Shown: positions 9,955-21,654, counted from the first letter of the stretch. The stretch: DNA of 64,000 bases from Martensiomyces pterosporus (GCA_025201845.1 MU603974.1:1-64000); one strand, 5' to 3'. Numbers and translations: made by a program. The notes: generated by a model from the letters alone, not told the origin.

Positions 9955-12573
9955 ATGGCAGGCGGAAACAAGCGGCCGCGCGCAGGCGGGTTCGTCTCTG
10001 AGATCGATCGCAAGATAAACCGGCTTCTGCGCGACTACATGCTAGAAGAGCAAGCAGCCACTGGCGGACCCATCGTGTTCCCCAGCACCAGCAAGCTGGT
10101 CGAGTATGTGCGAGAGGTGGACCTCAGTCTGCGGAGACAAAAAGTATTGCAGATTGAAAAGTGCATCCAGCGTGTTCTGCCAGCACTAAAGCGCCAGCAG
10201 GAGCAAGGCGCAGCGGCGAGCGCACCGTCGATGCCCGGATCGTCGGTGGACGCTTCGGCTGCGCATAGCAGCGATGAAGAGCCTGATTTGGACAGCTCTA
10301 TGTCATTTGATGGCTTTGAGGCAGTGCCCACGATGGAGGTCAAGGACACTAATGCAATGAATGGGTCACTGATGCGGCTGTGGAACATCAAGGCAGAGGG
10401 CACGGCAGCAACTATTAGCACATCTACGTCCCAGGCAGGCAAGAACTCGGCTGGCAATAGTGCATCTGCTGTCAAGGGATCCGTGCCAAGCACGCCCCGG
10501 CAGCAGGATCAGGACCAGGATCAGGGTAACCAAGCGGCTCCCGCAGCGACGCTATCTGCTGCTGGTGACAAGCGTCGCGTGCAAGAAGATGCAGAGGCGG
10601 GTCATGGCGAGCGGGGCAGGGACAGGGATAAGAGGAAGAAGCGCACAAAGGGCACTGATCGCACAAAGTACACGCCTCCCGAAAAGCGGCTCTCGGACTT
10701 GGGTGGTGTGGACTCGTGTATCGAGGAAGTGCTGGAGCTCATTGTGATGCCGCTCAAGCACCCAGAGATCTACCTCCACACGGGCGTGCTGCCTCCCCGC
10801 GGCGTGCTGCTTCACGGCCCGCCTGGATGCGGTAAGACGCTTCTTGCAAATGCGATTGCTGGCGAGGTGGGCGTGCCATTCCTGCAGATTTCGGCGCCAT
10901 CCATCGTGTCGGGGATGTCTGGCGAGTCGGAAAAGAAGCTTCGCGAGGTGTTTGAGGAGGCGAGAGACTTGGCACCCTGTATCGTGTTTATTGACGAGAT
11001 CGATGCGATCACCCCGAAGCGTGAGACTGCACAGAGAGAGATGGAAAGACGCATTGTCGCTCAGATGCTGACATGCATTGACGACCTGTCCTGGGACAAG
11101 ACAGACAACAAGCCTGTCATGCTTATCGGTGCCACCAACCGCCCTGACTCGCTTGACCCTGCGCTGCGTCGTGCCGGTCGCTTTGACCGCGAAATTGCCA
11201 TGACCGTCCCGGATGAGGAGGCTCGCGAGCAGATTCTCATGGTTCTGTGCGAGAAGCTGCTCCTTTCAGGCGACTTTGATATCAAGGAGCTGGCCAAATG
11301 CACTCCTGGATACGTCGGTGCCGATCTTACCGCACTGACAACAGCCGCTGGTATGATTGCTGTAAAGCGCATCTTCCACACACTTCAGTCTCTGGCTGTC
11401 AGCGGCGACGAGCTGTCCAGCAAGCTGGCAGACAGGCTGGCACAAGCTGGCGTCGCGGAGAACGACCAGGAGGACGGCCGGGCAATGAATGTCGATGGCG
11501 AGGACACGCCCCTGCCTATCAGCACGCCAGCCCGATGGGACGCCAAGCCAGCCAACGAGAAGCTCCGGACGATTGCTGGCTTTTTGGAGAGCCACCCGGA
11601 CCCTCTTACGGCCGAAGAGCTGGCACCGCTTGCTATCACCAACGCAGACTTCATCCAGGCGCTGAAAAAGGTGCAGCCGTCGGCTAAGCGTGAAGGGTTT
11701 GCCACCGTTCCTGGAGTTACGTGGGACGACATTGGCGCACTGGGCAAGGTACGCGAGGAGCTGCGCATGGCTGTTGTCGAGCCGATCCGTAGCCCCGAGC
11801 TGTTTGCGCAGGTCGGCATCACCGCGCCTGCGGGCGTTCTGCTCTGGGGCCCTCCGGGAAACGGCAAGACGCTTCTTGCAAAAGCCATTGCCAACGAGTC
11901 GCACACAAACTTCATCAGCGTCAAGGGCGGCGAGCTCATGTCCAAGTACGTGGGCGACAGTGAGCGCGCCGTCCGCCAGGTGTTTGCGCGCGCACGAGCC
12001 TCTAGTCCCTGCGTGATATTCTTTGACGAGCTGGATGCACTGTGCAGCCGCCGTAGCGGGGAGCAGAGCGAGGCATCGGCCAGAGTGGTGAACACGCTGT
12101 TGACGGAGATTGACGGCATGGAGTCGAGGAAGAAGGTCTATGTGATTGCCGCCACAAATCGCCCCGATATCATCGACCCTGCCATGCTTCGCCCTGGCCG
12201 CTTGGACAAGCTACTGTACGTTGAGCTGCCCACGCCAGGAGAGCGCGCTGAAATCATGCGCACGCTGACCAAGAAGACGCCTCTCGCAGGCGATATCAGT
12301 CTGGACGAGATTGCGTCGGACGAGCGGTGCAATGGGTTCAGCGGTGCTGATCTTGCTGGTCTTATCCGCGAGGCTGCAGTGGCTGCTCTGCGCTCGGTGT
12401 TCTTTGGCAAGAGCGATGCAGGCGGGGAGTCACGGGAACAGAACGCCAAGCGCAACCAGAACATTCTTGTCACAAAGGAGCACTTTGACACTGCGCTCTC
12501 TCGCATAGCTCCGTCGGTGTCTGCCTCCGACATGAGGCGCTACGAGTCCCTGCGCAAGATGTATGGAAAGTAG
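9955..12573 (+). CDS. RIX7: AAA ATPase Rix7/NVL, ribosome biogenesis
   Basis: The product is 872 residues from the ATG at 9955 (MAGGNKRPRAG). An in-frame ATG at 9790 would add 55 poorly conserved residues. It is the nucleolar type II AAA ATPase that strips factors from pre-60S particles. The N-terminal helical domain (about 15-75) is followed by an acidic and basic linker with KKRTKGTDR. D1 has Walker A GPPGCGKT near 287, Walker B FIDEIDAI near 345 and the GATNRPDSLDPALRRAGRFDRE sensor region. D2 has Walker A GPPGNGKT near 632, Walker B FFDELDAL near 690 and AATNRPDIIDPAMLRPGRLDK. Both ATPase sites look intact. The short insert before D2 and the PGRLDK finish fit Rix7/NVL better than Cdc48. 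Confidence 0.93.
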   Translation: MAGGNKRPRAGGFVSEIDRKINRLLRDYMLEEQAATGGPIVFPSTSKLVEYVREVDLSLRRQKVLQIEKCIQRVLPALKRQQEQGAAASAPSMPGSSVDASAAHSSDEEPDLDSSMSFDGFEAVPTMEVKDTNAMNGSLMRLWNIKAEGTAATISTSTSQAGKNSAGNSASAVKGSVPSTPRQQDQDQDQGNQAAPAATLSAAGDKRRVQEDAEAGHGERGRDRDKRKKRTKGTDRTKYTPPEKRLSDLGGVDSCIEEVLELIVMPLKHPEIYLHTGVLPPRGVLLHGPPGCGKTLLANAIAGEVGVPFLQISAPSIVSGMSGESEKKLREVFEEARDLAPCIVFIDEIDAITPKRETAQREMERRIVAQMLTCIDDLSWDKTDNKPVMLIGATNRPDSLDPALRRAGRFDREIAMTVPDEEAREQILMVLCEKLLLSGDFDIKELAKCTPGYVGADLTALTTAAGMIAVKRIFHTLQSLAVSGDELSSKLADRLAQAGVAENDQEDGRAMNVDGEDTPLPISTPARWDAKPANEKLRTIAGFLESHPDPLTAEELAPLAITNADFIQALKKVQPSAKREGFATVPGVTWDDIGALGKVREELRMAVVEPIRSPELFAQVGITAPAGVLLWGPPGNGKTLLAKAIANESHTNFISVKGGELMSKYVGDSERAVRQVFARARASSPCVIFFDELDALCSRRSGEQSEASARVVNTLLTEIDGMESRKKVYVIAATNRPDIIDPAMLRPGRLDKLLYVELPTPGERAEIMRTLTKKTPLAGDISLDEIASDERCNGFSGADLAGLIREAAVAALRSVFFGKSDAGGESREQNAKRNQNILVTKEHFDTALSRIAPSVSASDMRRYESLRKMYGK

Positions 12574-12782
12574 CTCTGACAAACAGAATGTACAACTTCA
12601 TTTCTCTCTCTCCTTAGCCAAAGAAAAATGCAGCTCTAGTGCTTTGTCCTTTGCCAGGAGTGGCATGGCTTTCTCTTCTTATTATTGGACAGCAGCTGAA
12701 GAAGAGGGGCACAGGGAAAGAGAGCAGAGATACGGCTATATAGAGCAGAAGCGCTGGGCATAATGGCGAGTGGAGCCACGGC

Positions 12783-13757
12783 CTATGCCAAGTCTGTTGG
12801 CGCGCCAAACAGCTGCTTCTTGAGCTGGTTAGACTCGTGGCCCTGTCTAATCTCCTCAGCAATTGCATCGCTCTCGCGGAGGATCTGCCCGTACGCGACA
12901 TCCTTCCTCGGGTTTCCGTTGAACAGCTGGATCTTGTTGGCCACCTCGGTGACCTTGAGCGTGGTGAACTCGTTGTTTGTGATAAGCGGGGACTGCGCCA
13001 GTGTGTTAATCCAGTGCTTTCTCCACAGGCGCTCCATCAGCTGCTGGTCCAGCATCGACTTGAAGTATCTCACTTCCAGCGAGTAGTACTTGTCCGAGTG
13101 GACACCAAAGTCCTCAATCTTGTTCAAAGGCACATTCTGGAACCCGTCCGTGCCAGCGCCCTGGCCGCCAGTAACGGACGACCGGTACTCCTCTGGGAAC
13201 GTGCGGAACGCACCCAAATCCACCTTACCCGCGGACATTGTGCGCTTTGGGTCAATAACCACGGCCAAAAATGGCTCCTGGTACTTCTGGTTGAGCATCT
13301 GCGTCGCCACATCGATTCCCGACAGCCAGCAGCCGTATCCTGGGTGCGAGTGGTACCAGCCAATGACGGGTTCCTGCCTCCCAGACTCCCTCCCTCTTTC
13401 GAGATACTGCACCATGTACTCGTATCCCTCCTGCTGCGCATTGACTCTGGTCTCAGTGCTCTCCACAGGGAGCGCAAAGGCGTCGAGAACCACCATGGTG
13501 TCGTTCACTACCTTGCCTAGCATAAGGCCCATGACTTCAATGTCGCCTCCCGAGCGCGCGTGCATCACCATTTTGACCAGCGCAATCGACGAGATTTCGA
13601 CCTTGCGGAAATGGTAGACATTGCTTCTCCAGGGGCGCGCATCTGTCTGCTGTCTTTGCACAGCATCGTCGAAGCAGTAGACATTTTCGTCGCCCTTGCT
13701 TAGGGGCACGATGTTGTTGTCGAGCTCGAAGAGCTTCAGTGCGTCGGCTGCGTCCAT
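12783..13757 (-). CDS. CSN5: COP9 signalosome subunit 5 (JAMM deneddylase)
   Basis: The 324-residue product is the catalytic subunit of the COP9 signalosome, which removes Nedd8 from cullins. The MPN+ domain starts near residue 52. All zinc-site residues are present: E74 (DIEVMGLMLG), H136 and H138 (HSHPGYGCWLSGID) and D149. The cysteine in PGYGCW is diagnostic of CSN5, as is the N-terminal PWRSNVYHFRKV; both separate it from the proteasome homologue Rpn11. The gene is intronless. It is divergent from the SRP40 gene; the true gap between them is about 371 bp once the duplicated segment is collapsed. Confidence 0.96.
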   Translation of the reverse strand: MDAADALKLFELDNNIVPLSKGDENVYCFDDAVQRQQTDARPWRSNVYHFRKVEISSIALVKMVMHARSGGDIEVMGLMLGKVVNDTMVVLDAFALPVESTETRVNAQQEGYEYMVQYLERGRESGRQEPVIGWYHSHPGYGCWLSGIDVATQMLNQKYQEPFLAVVIDPKRTMSAGKVDLGAFRTFPEEYRSSVTGGQGAGTDGFQNVPLNKIEDFGVHSDKYYSLEVRYFKSMLDQQLMERLWRKHWINTLAQSPLITNNEFTTLKVTEVANKIQLFNGNPRKDVAYGQILRESDAIAEEIRQGHESNQLKKQLFGAPTDLA

Positions 13758-14128
13758 GGCGTGTTGGTTGCTAGTATTACAGAAAAATATATGCGGAGCA
13801 GGAGAAAAACACAGGCGAGCTTGGAGCTACAGAGCGGGGGCTACTGCGTTGTGACAGAGCAGCGCTGACATGGCGGCTTGGGCGCAGCAGCGTGTTCGAG
13901 CCACGAGCCACGAGCCGAGCCACAATATTTTTTATTTTTGGGGAGCTGTGGCAAAAAATTGGATGCTCCGTGTGCACGGCGAGGGCCACAGGGATATAAG
14001 GAACAGCGAAGCGGCGCATGGTGCTCGCAGAAGATGCTCTCCACTTCTGTGCTATCTCTTTGTTGTTGCCCACTTACAATACTCTCCATCAGCTATTCTA
14101 ACGCGATCAAGAAGCAAGCAACGCAGCA

Positions 14129-14408
14129 ATGGTGAACAGCAGCGTCCAGGAGCTTATTAAGGTGCATGCTCTGCTTGCAGAGTGCGGTCTGGAGAAGACC
14201 ATCTCCACACTTGTTGCCGAGGCAGCTCAGGTTGGCAAGAAGAACAAGGCAGTTCAAAAGTTTTTGGAGGCTGTGATCTCGGAGAGTGAGGAGGACAAGA
14301 AGCCAGAGCCTGTTGTTAAGCCTGGATCGAGCTCTTCTTCGTCCTCATCTTCGTCGTCGTCGTCGTCGTCGTCCTCTGATAGCAGCAGCTCGAGCTCCAG
14401 CAGCGATG
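14129..14408 (+). pseudogene. Duplicate 5' fragment of SRP40 (assembly artefact)
   Basis: This is the first 93 codons of the SRP40 gene, identical to 14759-15038, broken off at the N gap. It is most likely not a second gene but the unmerged end of the left-hand contig. Confidence 0.9.
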
Positions 14409-14418
14409 NNNNNNNNNN
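14409..14418. other. Assembly gap (10 N)
   Basis: Ten unknown bases inside the Ser-coding repeat of the SRP40 gene. The fixed size of 10 is a placeholder and says nothing of the real distance. Confidence 0.98.
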
Positions 14419-14758
14419 ATATGCGGAGCAGGAGAAAAACACAGGCGAGCTTGGAGCTACAGAGCGGGGGCTACTGCGTTGTGACAGAGCAGCGCTGACA
14501 TGGCGGCTTGGGCGCAGCAGCGTGTTCGAGCCACGAGCCACGAGCCGAGCCACAATATTTTTTATTTTTGGGGAGCTGTGGCAAAAAATTGGATGCTCCG
14601 TGTGCACGGCGAGGGCCACAGGGATATAAGGAACAGCGAAGCGGCGCATGGTGCTCGCAGAAGATGCTCTCCACTTCTGTGCTATCTCTTTGTTGTTGCC
14701 CACTTACAATACTCTCCATCAGCTATTCTAACGCGATCAAGAAGCAAGCAACGCAGCA

Positions 14759-15709
14759 ATGGTGAACAGCAGCGTCCAGGAGCTTATTAAGGTGCATGCT
14801 CTGCTTGCAGAGTGCGGTCTGGAGAAGACCATCTCCACACTTGTTGCCGAGGCAGCTCAGGTTGGCAAGAAGAACAAGGCAGTTCAAAAGTTTTTGGAGG
14901 CTGTGATCTCGGAGAGTGAGGAGGACAAGAAGCCAGAGCCTGTTGTTAAGCCTGGATCGAGCTCTTCTTCGTCCTCATCTTCGTCGTCGTCGTCGTCGTC
15001 GTCCTCTGATAGCAGCAGCTCGAGCTCCAGCAGCGATGCATCATCGTCTGACTCGGATTCCGACAGCAGCTCTGGCTCCAGCTCTGGCTCCAGCTCTGAC
15101 TCATCATCTGACTCGGACTCTGGCAGCAGCTCCAGCTCAGATGAAGAGGAGACAAAGAGCGCGAAGGAGGATGGCTCGTCCTCTTCCTCTTCAAGCTCTG
15201 ACTCCAGCAGCGACAGCGATTCTGGCAGCAGCTCGTCGTCGTCGTCGTCGTCGTCGTCTGATTCCGATTCCGATTCCGACTCTAGCTCCAGCTCAGAGGA
15301 CGAAGCCGAGGCCAAAAAGACCGAGGAACCCGCACAAAAGAAGAGAAGGCTGTCTCTGGAGACACCAGTCAAGTCCAAGGCCAGCAACCACACGACCACC
15401 CCCCAGACCGCGCCAGCCAAGGTCTCGGCAGGCAATGGCCGGATCCCCAAGCGTGGAGAGACGCAGAATGCTCCCAACACGCCGTTCTGCCGCATTCGTC
15501 CCGAGGACGTTGTCTATGCCGACGACCGGCTGAAGGACAACAGGTACACGAGCAAGGGCGGGGTCGATAGCGACTTTGGATACAAGGCGCACATGGATCT
15601 CATTGTCACCCGTGGTAAGGGATTCACAAAGGAGAAGAACAAGAAGAAGCGCGGATCGTACAGCGGTGGCAAGATCACTATGGAGTCGCACTCGATCAAG
15701 TTTGACTAG
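14759..15709 (+). CDS. SRP40: Nucleolar phosphoprotein Srp40/Nopp140 (NOLC1) family
   Basis: The 316-residue product has the three-part Nopp140 layout. An N-terminal helical region (about 1-50, QELIKVHALLAECGLEK) looks LisH-like. A middle of about 130 residues is almost only Ser, Asp and Glu, the kind of tract heavily phosphorylated by CK2. The conserved SRP40 C-terminal domain includes TPFCRIRPEDVVYADDRL, NRYTSKGG and DFGYKAHMDLIVTRGKGF. The protein acts as a chaperone for snoRNPs between nucleolus and Cajal bodies. The Ser tract is built from TCG/TCC/AGC repeats and probably caused the assembly break just upstream. Divergent neighbour: CSN5. Confidence 0.92.
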   Translation: MVNSSVQELIKVHALLAECGLEKTISTLVAEAAQVGKKNKAVQKFLEAVISESEEDKKPEPVVKPGSSSSSSSSSSSSSSSSSDSSSSSSSSDASSSDSDSDSSSGSSSGSSSDSSSDSDSGSSSSSDEEETKSAKEDGSSSSSSSSDSSSDSDSGSSSSSSSSSSSDSDSDSDSSSSSEDEAEAKKTEEPAQKKRRLSLETPVKSKASNHTTTPQTAPAKVSAGNGRIPKRGETQNAPNTPFCRIRPEDVVYADDRLKDNRYTSKGGVDSDFGYKAHMDLIVTRGKGFTKEKNKKKRGSYSGGKITMESHSIKFD

Positions 15710-16096
15710 TGCCTATAGCGTCCTTTTCTAGCGCCCTGTCTCCTCTTTTATCCACGTTCATATATAGCATATTCTCAGAACCCGGCTGCTTGCCTGGGCT
15801 GGACACAAGGACGCAGTGGCCGCTGTGGCGCTTGGGGTGCCACTGGCTTGCCTTGACAGAGCGGAGCTGCTGCAGCCAAGAGATTTTTAGGGCTGCACGG
15901 CTTTTTTATTGCCACACGCTGACTCCCGCGCCCCTTATTTTCCCGCGTGGTTGCTCTTGGCTTTCTGTTTATTGTCTTTTTCTCTTTTTGAACGCAGCCT
16001 AGATTCAAGCAAATCGCCTCCTCTCTTTACTCGTTGTTTCACGCTCTCAATTCCCCCTCATACACCCTGTATCCTCTACATTAGGCGCTGTTCGAA
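15710..16096. other. Spacer between SRP40 and MOB1
   Basis: About 390 bp between two plus-strand genes, pyrimidine-rich before the MOB1 ATG. Nothing else identified. Confidence 0.5.
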
Positions 16097-16984
16097 ATGA
16101 GTTTCTTCGGCCTTGGGTAAGCAGCAGGCCAATTTCAGGCGAGATGTGGCCAGACAGCCCGCTGCTGGCTGCTCGCCTTGAATGTGCCAGCTATGGAGGG
16201 CCAGCGGCGGAGGCGGCATTAGAAGCAGAGCCGCTATGGCGCACAGGCACACATGCCCACTGCACTATATCTAAACACCCTCTCCCTCCCTGTTTCCACC
16301 CGCGTACTGTTTTGCTATTACTGTAGAAAGCTTGCGGGCATCGGAAAGCAGAAGCAGCTCAACACATCGTCGTCGTCGTCGTCATCCAGGCAGCACCCGC
16401 CGCTGTTCTTGCGCAAAAACCACGCGCTCTCGCATCTCGTCAAGGGAAGCTTCAAGGGCGTGGTGCAGCAGCCCAAATACACCGACCTCAACGAATGGCT
16501 CTCGATAAACACGTTCGAGTTCTTCAACCTCATCAACATGTTCTACGGCGTCATCACGGACTTTTGCACTATCAGCGAGTGCCCCACAATGAGCGCCGGC
16601 CCCAACGTCGAGTACACGTGGACCGATACCCAGCGGAAGACCATAAAGCTGTCGGCTCCGCAGTACATCGACTATGTCTTGTCGCAGATTCAGACCACTC
16701 TGGACGATGAGCGCGTGTTCCCCACAAAGATCGGTGCGGATTTCCCAAAGGACATACGGGCCACCCTGGGCGTTATTTACAGGCATTTGTTCCGCGTCCT
16801 GGCGCACATCTACTGGTCCCACTACACGGAGCTGCTGAATTTGCGCATTGAGGGCCATATTAACTCGCTGTTTGCCCACTTCATCTCGTTCACGAAGGAG
16901 TTTGACCTGTTAGATCGCAAGGACATGGCGCCGATGGCCGACCTCATTGCATTCTACGAGCAGCAGGGAATCATTGTCAGCTAG
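16097..16984 (+). CDS. MOB1: MOB kinase activator (Mob1 family)
   Basis: Two exons, 16097-16116 (20 bp, donor GTAAGC) and 16327-16984 (acceptor CTGTAG), give 225 residues starting MSFFGLGKLAGIGK. Mob1 proteins bind and activate NDR/LATS kinases in the mitotic exit, septation and Hippo-type networks. Diagnostic segments are NEWLSINTFEFFNLINMFYG, the zinc-binding C..C of TISECPTMSAGP, EYTWTD and the H..H pair in YRHLFRVLAHIYWSHY. A Ser run (residues about 21-28) from a TCG repeat sits in the disordered N-terminus. The tiny first exon is common for this gene in fungi and leaves the remaining frame intact. Confidence 0.95.
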
Positions 16985-17264
16985 ACATCAGGCCTATCTG
17001 CTCGCGCGAGCCACACGTTCTCCGCTCCATTCTCCTTTCCCTTGTTTTTCATTAATATACATGTTGTTCTATCTACTTTACTCAAATACATGGCTATCCC
17101 CACGTGACCGTGCCCACAGGTTCTGGGCTGTTGACCACGCGGATTTACTGCAAGACGAGCAACTCTGCAAGAGGGCGCGCAGCACATTAATTGCCACACT
17201 TCTACGACAGCGCCAAAACAGCGACTAAAAGGCAGCTTTTTTGTGTTATTTGTTCGTCTGACAA

Positions 17265-19283
17265 ATGACTTTGCATGCACAGGCCCGCGATGGGTCTGAC
17301 ACCTACACAACGCGCGACAAGCTCCTCGTACTGAGCCTCGTATTGGCCATGGGCACCAGCGACTGGAACAAGATCACCGAGGTCTTGGCTAGGCATCCGC
17401 ACATCTTATCCAGCGAGCCCACGCCGGCCACATGCAAACAGGTCTATAATCAAGCGACGGCACCAGCAAATGATGCCCCTTCAGAGCAGGCAGCCGAAGG
17501 AGAAGATGTTGGAGAGCGAGTGCGAAACGCGATTTATACGCTGAAAAGCAAGCGGCTGGATGAAATTTGCGATGAGCTGGAAAGGATTGACGCTGGAATC
17601 GCCTCTGCCAAGATCAGGGCCGAGGAAAGCGGGGCATCTCCAGAGCAGGCGACTGAGCCGAAAGTGGCCGATAGCACAGATAACGGCAGCGATGCTGCGA
17701 TGACAAGTGACAGCGACGAAGCACAAGCAGATCACTCTTTGACGACAGAGGCAGCAGTAGTTGTGCGGTTGCCTGCTCAGCCAGTGCCGGGCGCCGTCCC
17801 CGAAGACAAAGAGAGAGTGGACAACAGTGAGAAGAGCGCCGAGGAGAGTATTGACAGCGAGCCCAAGGAGGCTGAAGTGACTGCTGCTGACAATGAGCCA
17901 AAAACCGAGGTCTATTCAACACCCAGAGAGGCGCCCGACGAGGAGGATGTCGAAATGAGGGATGCTGCTTCTGGCAAGGCTGACACCGAGTCACCCTGTG
18001 ATGCATCAATGGCCAGTGAAAGGGAAGAGGATGGAGAACATAGTGGTGGCGAACAGGAGGCTGGGCCACAGCCCGACAATGCGTCGAGGGCTGAGGAGGA
18101 GGAAGAGGGAGTGGCGGTGAAGGCAGCACCTGGTGCTGATCGAGGTGCGGCCAATTACGACAAGCCTGATGGCAGACGCAGTTCCGCCGGGTCTCCTATT
18201 GCTGTCGCTGCGCCTGAAGAGAGCACAGACAGCGCGCAGATCGAGAATGACCAAGCGTCGGCCAAGGACGAAGACAGTGTTGAGGATGAGGTACCGGAGA
18301 CGAATACTGCCATGGCCGATCTTGAGGCTGAAGATGAAGGCGAAACCGTGGGTCAGCCGACAGAGGTTAAAGAAGAAGAAGTCGCCAGTAGTGCACAGGC
18401 AGGTCCAGAACCCTATTCCAGGACAGCTGTCGATGCCGGTGCTGATGCTGATGCCGGTGCTGAGACTGCACAGGAGGCGGCAGGGGAGCCTGGGGCTGAG
18501 GAGCCCGCAGGTGAAGAAGCCGCCAAAGGCGAAACTGCAGTCAAGGAAGAGGACGAAGGCGACCCTTCTGCCAGGGAGGAAGAAGACCAGCCCACCACAT
18601 CCTCCAACATTGGCTCACCCGAGCGCACTCTCCCCTACACGCACCCCAAATCGACACCAACCATGCTAGCAACCGCAGACGAGCAGCAGCTGCGTAACTG
18701 GAAGAAAAACATCAACATGGTATGGCGCGAGATCGCTGGCCACCGCCTGGGCAGCATGTTCATCAGCCCGATCAAGTCCTCCGACGCGCCCAACTACTAT
18801 GACGTCATCCGACAACCCCTCGACCTCAAGACCATCAAGAACCGGATTCGCGATGAGGGCATTACCACGACGGTGGAGTTCTATCGCGATATCATGCATA
18901 TGCTGATGAATGCATTGATGTACAACGCCGAGGACACAGAGGTGTATCAGATGACGATGGAGATTATACCGGATGCCCAGGCATGTATCGAGCAGCTGCT
19001 GCAGACGGAAGCGGCGGTCAACCAGCCAAAGACTGCAGCGAGCATTGGCGAGCAGGTGGCTGGTAGCGGCAGCGGGGGCGGAGGGGTGGTGAAGAGCGAA
19101 GAGGATGGCGGCGCAACGGTGCCGATGCTGCGTGGAAAGAGCAGCAACGAGGACCACGACAGGGCTGGCGATGAAAGCGATTCATCGGTGCCAGACGCAT
19201 TGTCTCGCACAGACAGCCGCATGTCGACGAAGCGCAAGCGGCGGATGGCATCAGAGCGCGCATCCAAGCAGCTCCGGGTATAA
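17265..19283 (+). CDS. BRD8-like bromodomain protein (NuA4/TIP60 subunit)
   Basis: A 672-residue product. Residues about 14-70 (TRDKLLVLSLVLAMGTSDWNKI, then a Cys-x-Gln-x-Tyr segment) resemble the SANT-like head of human BRD8 and fission yeast Bdc1. A helical region follows to about 125 (KSKRLDEICDELERIDAGI). Residues 130-455 form a long acidic Glu/Asp/Ala-rich disordered stretch. A bromodomain lies at about 466-585, with WREIAGHRLGSMF, the NYYDVIRQPLDLKTIK ZA-loop helix and the acetyl-lysine-binding Asn in LMYNAED. The tail holds the basic KRKRR signal. The pairing of SANT-like head and C-terminal bromodomain implies a chromatin acetyltransferase subunit; membership of NuA4 is inferred. Confidence 0.85.
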   Translation: MTLHAQARDGSDTYTTRDKLLVLSLVLAMGTSDWNKITEVLARHPHILSSEPTPATCKQVYNQATAPANDAPSEQAAEGEDVGERVRNAIYTLKSKRLDEICDELERIDAGIASAKIRAEESGASPEQATEPKVADSTDNGSDAAMTSDSDEAQADHSLTTEAAVVVRLPAQPVPGAVPEDKERVDNSEKSAEESIDSEPKEAEVTAADNEPKTEVYSTPREAPDEEDVEMRDAASGKADTESPCDASMASEREEDGEHSGGEQEAGPQPDNASRAEEEEEGVAVKAAPGADRGAANYDKPDGRRSSAGSPIAVAAPEESTDSAQIENDQASAKDEDSVEDEVPETNTAMADLEAEDEGETVGQPTEVKEEEVASSAQAGPEPYSRTAVDAGADADAGAETAQEAAGEPGAEEPAGEEAAKGETAVKEEDEGDPSAREEEDQPTTSSNIGSPERTLPYTHPKSTPTMLATADEQQLRNWKKNINMVWREIAGHRLGSMFISPIKSSDAPNYYDVIRQPLDLKTIKNRIRDEGITTTVEFYRDIMHMLMNALMYNAEDTEVYQMTMEIIPDAQACIEQLLQTEAAVNQPKTAASIGEQVAGSGSGGGGVVKSEEDGGATVPMLRGKSSNEDHDRAGDESDSSVPDALSRTDSRMSTKRKRRMASERASKQLRV

Positions 19284-19822
19284 ACAATCCTGTAGTCTTG
19301 TAAACCACTGCTTGTCATTGTACCATTCACTCACTTACTTCTGGCGTGTGCAGCGTGGATTCCAAAAAACACACAATACTTTGCCATTGCGTGGTGCGGT
19401 GCTGTTCGATTGCGCATTGTTAGCTCGGATGAAATAATATGAAATAATAATAAAGTGGTAGTAGCCATTATAACCTACGAGAAGAGAGGAGGAGAAAGGG
19501 GCGAAGAGAAAAAGCTAAGACAACGGCTAGAGGACAAAGATAAACACAGGAGGGGCCGAGAGAGCGCCGTTCTCGAGCAGCCAAGCTGCTCTCCGACCAA
19601 ATCTCCTAGAAAGTTCATCTAACGGATAGAGAAGCGGCCTCCACACGCGCAACAGCTCGAACGAACAAGCTCCGCCGCACACATGCTGTGGCTGGTGGTT
19701 GACGTACATGAGCAAAGAGACCCTCTCTAAGAAATGTATATAGTACTTGATGGAGAAGACAAACAAAGGGCGAGGTGGTAGAGGTTTGAGTAAAACAGCC
19801 AACTGCAGCTACCGTTCTCCCT
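19284..19822. other. Convergent 3' region between the BRD8-like gene and ATG8
   Basis: About 540 bp between the two stop codons; AT-rich around 19430-19460. No gene-like frame seen. Confidence 0.5.
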
Positions 19823-20700
<878 letters not shown>

Positions 20701-21654
20701 TTTCTCGGGAGTACCACGTAGCGCAGCGCTTTGAGTAGGCAAATAGTAAACAGGCAGGCCTTAATTGGGGAGGGGTGTAGGTCGGTGTTAAGTTAGAAAC
20801 AGCGGGTGCTTTGTGCGACTGATATCCGCTGCTTAAAGAACAAGAATAGGGCGAAGAGCTGTCACAAGAATGTGCAAGAAGAGCAGGCGCTGTGTTTTCT
20901 CGTTTGTAGAAATAAATTTAAAGAGCTCCTATGCTGGAAGAAAGCGCAATATATAATTTTTCCTTGGCAAGAAAAGGAAAAGGACAAAGCGGCGGGTGGA
21001 GAGAATAAATTACGCAGACGGCACCAACCACGAGACCCGGCCCTCACCCTTGTTTGTGGCCTTGTCCAATCCACACGTAATTTTTGCAGCCCGCTTGGCG
21101 AGCAGTGTAGCAAATAGACACACTCGCCCCCTCCCAGGCATCTCGTCTAGCGGAGCTGCATTTGCTGAAAGATGCGAAATTAGAGTAGTGAGGGTAGGAG
21201 AGTAGCGGGGATGCTGTGCGTGCGGTGCAGGGATTGGCAGTCCAGGACAGCGATCAGCATCGCTACTATACTCTATTTCGCCCCCTTCCTATGCAGCAAG
21301 CTCAGTTCAAACAGCAGCAGCATTGAGAGCAGGGGAATGGCCAGCCTTCATGTGCATTTCTGCTGAGAAAGAGGGCAGACCAAGACCGCTGCCGCTGCCG
21401 TGGATTGTTCGCACTGGGAACTCGCACAGCCGCGGGTGCGCAGCTTTTGATAGAGGCAGCAAACCGAGCGCTGATGGTGCTGGCACCGCATAACCCTCAG
21501 CAAAAAACCCGCATGCGCATGGTGCAGAAGCCAGTCTGGCGGTGGGGGCCACTAGGGCTGTGTTTATTACTAGTACCCAGACAGCCTAGACAGACGCGGA
21601 CACGCAAACACATCCAAACAAAGAAAGCTGTGCAGAGGCGGGATGCGTGCGCAC
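20701..21654. other. ATG8 5' flank / ODC 3' flank
   Basis: A 0.95-kb spacer between two minus-strand genes. No coding or RNA feature could be supported. Confidence 0.5.

Larger units (their letters stand above)
13789..15038. repeat. 620-bp exact duplication flanking a 10-N assembly gap
   Basis: 13789-14408 and 14419-15038 are identical, and each copy abuts the N run. This is the pattern left when two contigs with overlapping ends are joined without merging. The shared segment covers the CSN5/SRP40 promoter and the first 93 codons of SRP40, ending in its Ser repeat. Confidence 0.95.

Noticed and set aside
14129..14629. 166-codon frame running through the N gap
   Set aside because: It joins the SRP40 start to promoter sequence across an assembly gap and has no biological meaning.
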